A DNA stretch of 10,406 nucleotides from NCBI GenBank assembly GCA_036847245.1, contig DAIUAL010000121.1, positions 1 to 10,406 on the forward strand. The letters are read 5' to 3'. The notes under the pieces were generated by a model. It was not told the origin of the DNA, did no database searches, and worked only from the letters and a program-made list of their open reading frames with translations. The position numbers and the translations under genes are program-made. Numbering within the stretch: the first letter of the stretch is position 1; each line of letters opens with the position of its first letter. The DNA comes from UBA4661 sp002405405. GTDB lineage: Bacteria > Bacteroidota > Ignavibacteria > Kapaibacteriales > UBA4661. Shown piece by piece: positions 6,675 to 10,406 of the stretch.

Positions 6675-6706
6675 TGTTTTTGCGCTCCTTTTTAGTGTAT
6701 GATAGG

Positions 6707-6841
6707 TTATTTGCAGTAAAATTGAATGTATATGAGGATGCTGAATACAATAGCCGTTGCAATTCCACTACCCAATGCGATTGTCAAAGATGAAGAAGAA
6801 CGAACAAGCAAGTACGGCAACGTCCATTCTAACCAATACAT
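6707..6841 (-). CDS. possible 44-aa single-pass membrane protein
   Basis: A short ORF, MYWLEWTLPYLLVRSSSSLT continuing into IALGSGIATAIVFSILIYIQ and ending FYCK. It has one hydrophobic segment (about residues 18-42) with a small-residue motif (GSGIATA) and an N-terminal aromatic amphipathic part. It begins 27 nt after the stop of the four-helix membrane protein and ends 32 nt before the HTH gene, so it fills an otherwise empty gap. No Shine-Dalgarno is visible before the ATG, and it is in the same frame as the preceding gene. I do not recognise it. The membrane composition and fit in the operon are the only support. Confidence 0.45.
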   Translation of the reverse strand: MYWLEWTLPYLLVRSSSSLTIALGSGIATAIVFSILIYIQFYCK

Positions 6842-6868
6842 ACGTGCATGACCAAAACACCGTTCTTG

Positions 6869-7216
6869 CTATAGGACAAAGTATAGTATATCACACACAC
6901 CGCACCACCATAGAAACAACACAAGCAAGCCACAATACCAACCGATATGCAACGACAGCAAACCACTTCCTGCAAAGAGGATAACGTGTTGAAAAATGCG
7001 GTAGTATGCTTCAGCTTCTAAGGTTGTATTTCCATCAGCACTGCGACAGAGAATGTAATGATACCCGATAACATCAAATGCAGAGAACCAAACCACGAAT
7101 ACAAGACTGTCCCATACTGATAATGGAAGAAAAAGCAATAACAACGATGTTGCAAGAAAGACCGTGATTGTAGGCGTTTGTAAGGCATTTATGATATGTT
7201 CTTTTGTTGTTGCCAT
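6869..7216 (-). CDS. four-helix integral membrane protein, unknown function
   Basis: A 115-aa protein with four predicted membrane segments: about 16-35 (TITVFLATSLLLLFLPLSVW), 37-56, 74-90 and 92-114. A short polar loop (CRSADGNTTLEAEAYYR) joins the second and third. There are no enzymatic motifs, and the protein ends within the last helix. An in-frame stop just upstream of the ATG makes 7216 the earliest start. No Shine-Dalgarno is evident, and a strong inverted repeat lies 16 nt before the start. It is too far from the endolysin to be called the holin. Superinfection exclusion or another envelope function is a guess from type alone. Confidence 0.68.
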   Translation of the reverse strand: MATTKEHIINALQTPTITVFLATSLLLLFLPLSVWDSLVFVVWFSAFDVIGYHYILCRSADGNTTLEAEAYYRIFQHVILFAGSGLLSLHIGWYCGLLVLFLWWCGVCDILYFVL

Positions 7217-7231
7217 AGAAATTCAGGGATA

Positions 7232-7265
7232 AAATGCGGTACGGTGTATTTGCCGTACCGCGTTT
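7232..7265 (-). terminator. strong inverted repeat, possible terminator or 5'-leader hairpin
   Basis: A perfect 9-bp inverted repeat, GCGGTACGG (7236-7244) and CCGTACCGC (7253-7261), with an 8-nt loop. It extends outward by A-T pairs to 7232/7265 with one G-U in RNA. In the minus direction the stem is preceded by AAAC and followed by ATTTTAT, so it looks like a weak intrinsic terminator after the zinc-ribbon genes. The same hairpin would sit just before the ATG at 7216 and could instead control its translation, or be a protein-binding palindrome. Confidence 0.5.
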
Positions 7266-7266
7266 G

Positions 7267-7303
7267 TTAGACATTATTTAGACTTTTAGACGGATTTTTA
7301 GAC
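7267..7303. repeat. four TTAGAC repeats in the intergenic gap
   Basis: TTAGAC occurs at 7267, 7278, 7286 and 7298 (GTCTAA on the minus strand) with steps of 11, 8 and 12 nt; a related CAGAC follows at 7306-7310. The tract is the longest gap in the window (7217-7304) and lies next to the 9-bp hairpin. The repeats could be an operator or simply low-complexity DNA. A 12-codon minus-strand reading frame starting with the ATG at 7303-7305, overlapping the upstream stop, runs through them and is not called as a gene. Confidence 0.55.
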
Positions 7304-7304
7304 A

Positions 7305-7688
7305 TCAGACAGCACTCATTAACCCTGTATTTTTCAAAGCAATAGCAACGTCCTGTTTTGCTTCATATAACTGCGATATGGTTTTTTGCCGTACTGTTTT
7401 TTTCTGCAACTCTTTGCAAAGCCGTTTTTCTTGCATAATTCTATACCGTGCTTTTTTGCAGACATCAGAACAGATAGTCCGTGTATTGCTTGCATTAGTG
7501 TATTCAAATTCTGTGTTGCAAACGATGCAAATGCCTGTTTTTACTTTTTGCCGTAGCTTCTCATTCTGCTTGCGTATAAAGTCTTTTTTCCGTTGTGTCC
7601 TGCAAGCATCAGAGCAGTATAATTCTTTAGCTTTTGGCACAAAATCGGTCTTGCATTGTCGGCATTGGAGAGCAATTTTCGGTTTCAT
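7305..7688 (-). CDS. double zinc-ribbon protein
   Basis: A 127-aa basic protein with two copies of a CxxC...CSDxC zinc motif. The first has C9, C12, C25 and C29 (YCSDACR); the second has C54, C57, C73 and C77 (ICSDVCK). Each is followed by a Lys/Arg-rich helix (RTQRKKDFIRK; KKARYRIMQEKR). The C-terminal 35 residues are helical and end DVAIALKNTGLMSAV. Proteins of this type are common in phages and plasmids and are thought to bind nucleic acid or protein; the exact role is unknown. It overlaps the upstream zinc-ribbon gene by ATGA and has AAGGAG 9 nt before the ATG. It shares the CxxC..F....YCSxxC pattern and a D-AL-GL tail with that neighbour, so the two probably arose by duplication. Confidence 0.85.
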   Translation of the reverse strand: MKPKIALQCRQCKTDFVPKAKELYCSDACRTQRKKDFIRKQNEKLRQKVKTGICIVCNTEFEYTNASNTRTICSDVCKKARYRIMQEKRLCKELQKKTVRQKTISQLYEAKQDVAIALKNTGLMSAV

Positions 7689-7993
7689 AGTCCGATTCTC
7701 CTTAATGCTGTATCAATGTCATTAACAACGGCTTGCAGATTCTTTCGATGCAATTCTGCTTTTTGCTGTTCACTCTCTTTTTTTCTTTGTTCAGCAAGAG
7801 ATTGTTGGGCGTATGTTTTTTGGGCGTATGCCTTTTTCTTGTATTCTTTATCCCTATTTCTCTTGCTGACCATACGACATTCTTCAGAGCAATACCAAGC
7901 TGATTCTTTACCTCTGTCCGGCAGAAACAATTTTGAGCAATGCGCACATTCGTTCCAACGTCTTGGCTTTTTCATGGGTTCGGCATTATTCAT
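7685..7993 (-). CDS. single zinc-ribbon protein with basic coiled tail
   Basis: A 102-aa protein. It has one zinc motif, C16, C19, C35 and C39 (ECAHCSKLFLP ... WYCSEECR), then a long basic helix (KEYKKKAYAQKTYAQQ and onward) and an end VVNDIDTALRRIGL that recalls the tail of the next gene. The YAQKTYAQQ stretch comes from a short DNA duplication (TGGGCGTATG twice near 7808-7830). The start was taken at 7991-7993, which overlaps the upstream stop by 8 nt. The ATG at 7973-7975 is an alternative. A longer open frame to 8173 overlaps the well-formed upstream gene and is unlikely. The function is probably nucleic-acid or protein binding, by motif only. Confidence 0.8.
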   Translation of the reverse strand: MNNAEPMKKPRRWNECAHCSKLFLPDRGKESAWYCSEECRMVSKRNRDKEYKKKAYAQKTYAQQSLAEQRKKESEQQKAELHRKNLQAVVNDIDTALRRIGL

Positions 7994-8183
7994 CGCTAAC
8001 CTCTTGCCATTCTGACTCCATGATGATGTTACCGCAATGAGTGCATATATGGATGTACTCGTTGAACGTGTCTGTGTGCCATACCTCTGCAACCTGTTCT
8101 TTCTTGCACTCATTGCAGATAATTCTTTCAGCGTGTGAACCGATCCACGTTGGTTCGTAAGGGGTATATTCACCTTGTGTCAT
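7986..8183 (-). CDS. small CxxC-CxxC zinc-ribbon protein
   Basis: A 65-aa acidic protein with two CxxC knuckles, C23/C26 (IICNECKKEQ) and C47/C50 (HICTHCGNII), 20 residues apart. This is a classic four-cysteine zinc ribbon making up nearly the whole protein. It starts 2 nt after the stop of the excisionase-like gene and has GAGGTG about 8 nt before the ATG. It is the first of three consecutive zinc-ribbon genes. Such phage proteins are usually unassigned; an anti-host or transcription-modulating role is possible but not shown. Confidence 0.85.
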   Translation of the reverse strand: MTQGEYTPYEPTWIGSHAERIICNECKKEQVAEVWHTDTFNEYIHICTHCGNIIMESEWQEVSDE

Positions 8184-8185
8184 GG

Positions 8186-8425
8186 TTACACCTCGCTGAA
8201 TTGAGATTTCGGTAATCTGCGTCCATCAGGTGTCGTGCGATACAAACCTTTTTTGATGTATCGTGCCAATGTGATGTCCGTTATCTTCAATAACTGACAC
8301 GCTTCCCTGCGTGTCAGAAATTCCTCTTTTTCGGTTCGTTTTTGCATAGGCAATACCTCGCGCACAATCTCATGAATGATTGTTCGTAATTCATCAGCAT
8401 TAACCTGTATGATTGTTTGTGCCAT
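8186..8425 (-). CDS. excisionase / MerR-type helix-turn-helix DNA-binding protein (HTH_17-like)
   Basis: A 79-aa protein. Residues 9-26 form an amphipathic helix (NADELRTIIHEIVREVL). Residues 36-73 form a winged HTH of the excisionase/MerR type: FLTRREACQLLKITDITLAR, then YIKKGLYRTTPDGRRLPKS. The pattern F-LTrrEA-qlLkis-tTL-ryi-kGl-....GRR matches the small DNA-binding proteins that are frequent in Bacteroidota mobile elements. It should bind DNA as a regulator or recombination directionality factor; no integrase is in the window to tell which. The start was taken at 8423-8425, 1 nt after the upstream stop and with AAGGA about 10 nt upstream. The longer frame to 8551 overlaps the upstream gene and is rejected. 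Confidence 0.87.
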   Translation of the reverse strand: MAQTIIQVNADELRTIIHEIVREVLPMQKRTEKEEFLTRREACQLLKITDITLARYIKKGLYRTTPDGRRLPKSQFSEV

Positions 8426-8426
8426 G

Positions 8427-8663
8427 TTAGTTGTCCTTGTACGGTAAAGAAATATGTTGCAATGGTTTTGGCTGTGTTTTAGGCATTTGTCTGAATAGCA
8501 AGTAATCACCGCTAAACCGTTGATATAGAGCGATAAACTCATGCAATACACGGTAATTTTCAGTCAAGGCATTGATGAATGTAAGCCGTGATTTTTTACT
8601 CTGCTTATCCATACTTGCCTTTCTCCATGCTTCAATCAGCATACTCATAGTTATTGGCTTCAT
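8427..8663 (-). CDS. hypothetical small protein
   Basis: A 78-aa basic protein with no recognised domain. It is mainly helical in its first two thirds (SMLIEAWRKASMDKQSKK; LTFINALTENYRVLHEFIAL) and ends in a proline-containing tail (KTQPKPLQHISLPYKDN). AAGGAG lies 6 nt before the ATG, and the gene is spaced 3 nt from the gene upstream and 1 nt from the one downstream. The strong ribosome-binding site and tight packing make it a real gene. The function is unknown; it belongs to the early small-gene block beside the replication genes. Confidence 0.78.
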   Translation of the reverse strand: MKPITMSMLIEAWRKASMDKQSKKSRLTFINALTENYRVLHEFIALYQRFSGDYLLFRQMPKTQPKPLQHISLPYKDN

Positions 8664-8666
8664 GGG

Positions 8667-8852
8667 TTACTCCTTGGACTTCAGATAGTTTTCTTTGGGT
8701 TTTGTTTGCAGTTTTTGAATTGCTATTTTCAAATCCTTGTCTATCTCTTTGACTGTCGTTTTCCTGATTTCTACCTTATCACCTTGACTGACTTTGTTGT
8801 CAATCCAGTTGCGGTACTGTTCAAGTTCCAAGATTGCATCTTCAATCTTCAT
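8667..8852 (-). CDS. hypothetical small helical protein
   Basis: A 61-aa, highly charged protein (many Lys and Glu). It looks like two amphipathic helices, IEDAILELEQYRNWIDNKV and VKEIDKDLKIAIQKLQTK, with a short QGDKVE turn between them. No cysteines and no membrane segment. AAGGGG lies close before the ATG, and the gene starts 3 nt after the upstream stop. I do not recognise it. A helical-hairpin adaptor or regulator is possible but not supported further. Confidence 0.72.
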   Translation of the reverse strand: MKIEDAILELEQYRNWIDNKVSQGDKVEIRKTTVKEIDKDLKIAIQKLQTKPKENYLKSKE

Positions 8853-8855
8853 TGC

Positions 8856-9110
8856 TCACCCCTTGTCGTTTTGTTTGTATGGTAGTTTTCTATGATGCAC
8901 TCTGTCATTGCGTTCAAGGATATGCTCAAGGTATGTCTGAAATGATGCAAGCCGTTTTTGCTCGTAGTCAGTCAGACTTTCACTGCGTTTCATAATTCGC
9001 ATTGACCGTATGGCATTTTCCAATAAACCGTACTGATAATCAGATAGACGTTTTGTGCCATCCTCTCCGATTGCTTCGATTGCTTCGGGTTCTTCTGCAT
9101 ATTCTATCAT
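8856..9110 (-). CDS. hypothetical small acidic-to-basic protein
   Basis: An 84-aa protein with an acidic N-terminus (IEYAEEPEAIEAIGEDG), a helical middle (DYQYGLLENAIRSMRIMKR; LTDYEQKRLASFQTYLEHIL) and a basic tail (RVHHRKLPYKQNDKG). Its ATG overlaps the upstream stop as ATGA, and AGGAG lies 8 nt before it, so it is coupled to the putative helicase-loader gene. There is no recognised domain. The position suggests an accessory replication or early regulatory role, without sequence proof. Confidence 0.75.
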   Translation of the reverse strand: MIEYAEEPEAIEAIGEDGTKRLSDYQYGLLENAIRSMRIMKRSESLTDYEQKRLASFQTYLEHILERNDRVHHRKLPYKQNDKG

Positions 9111-9688
9111 GGTCGTTTCTCCTGTTTGCCATTCACAATAACACGTTGCAATCCTGCATACGGTGTTATGGTGTGGCGTGTAAAAAATAGTTTTCCGTTG
9201 ATTAAGTAGCCATCAAGTCCATCGTACTTTGGGTTATCTGCAATCGTTTCTGCATAGGTCATAAATCGCGGTCGCTTAAAATGCTCCATGATTTCCGCTA
9301 TCGTCCATGTTGCATATCGAACTGATTTCAAGACCATTGGGAATGTTTGCAAAAACTGTTCGGTACTGATCTGTTCGATTTGAAGCATTTCGTACAATAG
9401 CCGTTCTTTTGCACGATACACTGCATCAGCAGTATCCAACACACTAAGACTGACCGAAAGCTGATACATACAAGCCGTAAATGCCTTGACATCAAGCAGT
9501 GCGGTATCGGTAGTAACGATAAATCCATCATGGCTAATTTGAACCGCTCTTTCTCCATGTCGTAATATCGAAGATGTTGTTTCTTCGCTCATCACCTGTT
9601 GGAAGAGATTTTTCAAAGTCTGCGTATTGTCGTTGTAATCGTTCAAGACTGTCGCCTGATGTGATTCGTTCACGTGTTGATGTGCCAT
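9107..9688 (-). CDS. protein of unknown family in helicase-loader position
   Basis: A 193-aa soluble protein. Residues about 65-137 are mostly helical. They end in a stretch QISTEQFLQTFPMVLKSVRY then ATWTIAEIMEHF, which resembles the '(L)s.eqf..al..vl.s.rffPTiaEI' pattern of G39P/lambda-P-type helicase loaders and similar phage replication partners, but with W-T where the family has P-T. No Walker motif is seen, so it is not a DnaC-type ATPase. It follows the initiator-like gene, as lambda P follows O. The start at 9686-9688 has GAGG 5 nt upstream and gives a 155-nt out-of-frame overlap with the initiator gene. An ATG at 9590-9592 after AACAGGTG would cut the overlap to 59 nt. The loader assignment is inference. 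Confidence 0.72.
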   Translation of the reverse strand: MAHQHVNESHQATVLNDYNDNTQTLKNLFQQVMSEETTSSILRHGERAVQISHDGFIVTTDTALLDVKAFTACMYQLSVSLSVLDTADAVYRAKERLLYEMLQIEQISTEQFLQTFPMVLKSVRYATWTIAEIMEHFKRPRFMTYAETIADNPKYDGLDGYLINGKLFFTRHTITPYAGLQRVIVNGKQEKRP

Positions 9689-10406
9689 TGTGTCCTCGCT
9701 TGTTTTGTTGTTGCTGTTCTGCGTTTTGTTGTGCCGATGATAACCAACGATTGACAAACGACATCATGCCGTTTGCAGTCTTGCGTTTGTGTGGGTTGCT
9801 TTCACACCAAACCACCATTTTTTTCAATTCCGCTTTGACATTCACGAGAGGATATGCTTCAGCGAATTGATTGACTTTCCATTGCAACACCTCAACACTC
9901 TGTCCTGTTCGTGTTGGCAATGTTGCAACCAATGTCGTATCAGCACCGAGCGGAATCACGTCCGCTTTTCTCACTCGCTCTTTTTTCGGTTTTGATTCAG
10001 CCGAAAAATTTTGCTCTTCGCTTACTATTGAACTACTTACTATTGAATTACTTTCTACTGTATTAGTAGTATTAGTAGTATTAGTAGTATATGTAAGCGG
10101 TGAACAATTTTGATTTTCAGCCGTTTCTGCCTGTTTTGTACTATTTTTTAGTACATTTTCAGCCGTTTGCACCTGTTTTGTACTATTTTTTAGTACAGTC
10201 TGTTCCTCGCTTGTACTATTTTTTAGTACAGTCTGTTCCTCGCTTGTACTATTTTTTAGTACAGTCTGTGCATCACTTGTACTAATTTTTAGTACAGTCT
10301 GTGCATCACTTGTACTAATTTTTAGTACAGTCTGTGCATCACTTGTACTAATTTTTAGTACAGTCTGTGCATCACTTGTACTAATTTTTAGTACAGTCTG
10401 TGCATC
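9534..10406 (-). CDS. phage replication initiator-like protein, N-terminus beyond the right edge
   Basis: The frame is open from the stop at 9534 to the window edge and contains no plausible native start near its right part, so the N-terminal DNA-binding part must lie outside. Visible parts in order: a repeat region of 11-residue units DAQTVLKISTS then EEQTVLKNSTS (10406-10211), two longer units with QTAENVLKNSTKQ, a Thr/Asn/Ser-rich linker (YTTNTTNTTNTVESNS), a basic patch (SKPKKERVRKAD), and a compact C-terminal region with FAEAYPLVNVKAELKKMVVW and NGMMSFVNRWLSSAQQ. That last pattern (ayP.vdv..el.kM..W...NP.krk...m..FinnWL) is common at the C-terminus of phage and mobile-element replication proteins. 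The C-terminus presumably contacts the helicase or loader. A GTG at 10172 begins an internal ORF, but it lies mid-repeat and is not a credible start. Confidence 0.82.
   Translation of the reverse strand, partial: DAQTVLKISTSDAQTVLKISTSDAQTVLKISTSDAQTVLKISTSDAQTVLKNSTSEEQTVLKNSTSEEQTVLKNSTKQVQTAENVLKNSTKQAETAENQNCSPLTYTTNTTNTTNTVESNSIVSSSIVSEEQNFSAESKPKKERVRKADVIPLGADTTLVATLPTRTGQSVEVLQWKVNQFAEAYPLVNVKAELKKMVVWCESNPHKRKTANGMMSFVNRWLSSAQQNAEQQQQNKRGHNGTSTRERITSGDSLERLQRQYADFEKSLPTGDERRNNIFDITTWRKSGSN
10021..10096. repeat. AT-rich tract with short direct repeats (possible DNA-unwinding element)
   Basis: Two 15-nt near-identical copies, CTTACTATTGAACTA (10021-10035) and CTTACTATTGAATTA (10036-10050), are followed by three perfect 9-nt copies of TATTAGTAG (10061-10087). 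It is the most AT-rich stretch of the initiator gene and encodes its Thr/Asn/Ser linker. It lies next to the iterons on the side where lambda ori has its AT-rich unwinding region. Confidence 0.7.
10136..10406. repeat. 33-bp tandem repeats carrying eight 19-bp palindromes (candidate iterons / origin)
   Basis: Eight copies of a 19-bp palindrome with 7-bp perfect arms TGTACTA / TAGTACA start at 10137, 10179, 10212, 10245, 10278, 10311, 10344 and 10377. Steps are one of 42 bp and six of 33 bp. The arms are intact in all eight copies, while the DNA between them changes (TGATGCACAGAC, CGAGGAACAGAC, and a longer diverged form). Both steps are multiples of three, so the reading frame is kept, and both are close to whole helical turns. 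The right end of the array is cut by the window. Confidence 0.88.

Noticed and set aside
6163..6702. Plus-strand open frame of about 179 aa.
   Set aside because: It runs antisense across the fibre start and the HTH gene, both of which have good motifs and ribosome-binding sites; its protein is Cys/Ser-rich with no recognisable pattern.
7074..7274. Minus-strand 66-aa frame beginning ATGTCTAAC inside the hairpin gap.
   Set aside because: It overlaps the four-helix membrane gene in another frame, lacks a ribosome-binding site and any domain; the membrane reading is more protein-like.
7685..8173. Long 162-aa version of the middle zinc-ribbon gene.
   Set aside because: Its extra N-terminal 60 residues overlap the CxxC-CxxC gene at 7986-8183, which has a better start and a clear zinc ribbon.
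9328..9558. Minus-strand 76-aa frame inside the putative loader gene.
   Set aside because: Contained in a longer gene that fits the operon spacing; no motif and no ribosome-binding support.
9534..10172. A self-contained 212-aa gene beginning at a GTG near 10172.
   Set aside because: The same frame stays open to the window edge through in-frame repeats, so the GTG is an internal valine codon and the true start is outside.
10136..10406. The regular 33-bp spacing and palindromes recall a CRISPR array.
   Set aside because: Units abut without unique spacers, the intervening DNA is itself repeated, and the whole array is one open reading frame with an 11-residue protein period.

Overview
The window reads as part of a tailed bacteriophage or prophage genome. 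Every gene I can support lies on the minus strand, so transcription runs right to left, from about 10406 down to 1. Genes are packed head to tail with short gaps or 1-14 nt overlaps, and many starts have a Shine-Dalgarno of the AGGAG/GAGG type. Base composition is moderate in GC. No integrase, terminase, portal, capsid or host housekeeping gene is visible. The host is uncertain. The excisionase-type HTH gene (8186-8425) resembles the small HTH_17 proteins common in Bacteroidota mobile elements, which is only a weak pointer.

Layout in direction of transcription. (1) Replication module, 9107-10406: a replication-initiator-like protein whose 5' end lies outside the window, followed by a gene in the position of a helicase loader. 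The initiator gene carries eight copies of a 19-bp palindrome at 33- or 42-bp spacing, then an AT-rich repeat tract, then the conserved C-terminal region. This is the same order as the origin inside the lambda O gene. (2) Small early genes, 7305-9110: three unrecognised short proteins, an excisionase/MerR-type HTH protein, and three consecutive cysteine zinc-ribbon proteins. (3) A gap with a strong inverted repeat and TTAGAC repeats, then two membrane proteins and a DnaA-domain-IV-like HTH protein, 6360-7303. (4) Tail/receptor-binding genes, 2099-6302: a fibre with a run of HTH-type histidine boxes, two unrecognised proteins, a LamG-type lectin-like protein and a short fibre-like protein. (5) Lysis genes, 604-2114: amidase endolysin, a holin-like protein and two membrane-anchored proteins. 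(6) queD and the start of queE, 1-617, overlapping the end of the lysis cluster.

How they may work together: the initiator would bind its own in-gene iterons and recruit the helicase through the next gene; the tail genes supply host recognition; the lysis genes release progeny. QueD and QueE make 6-carboxytetrahydropterin and 7-carboxy-7-deazaguanine, the path to preQ0. In other phages this path feeds 7-deazaguanine modification of phage DNA against host restriction. The remaining genes of that path (folE, queC, a dpdA-type transferase) would have to lie outside this window or come from the host.
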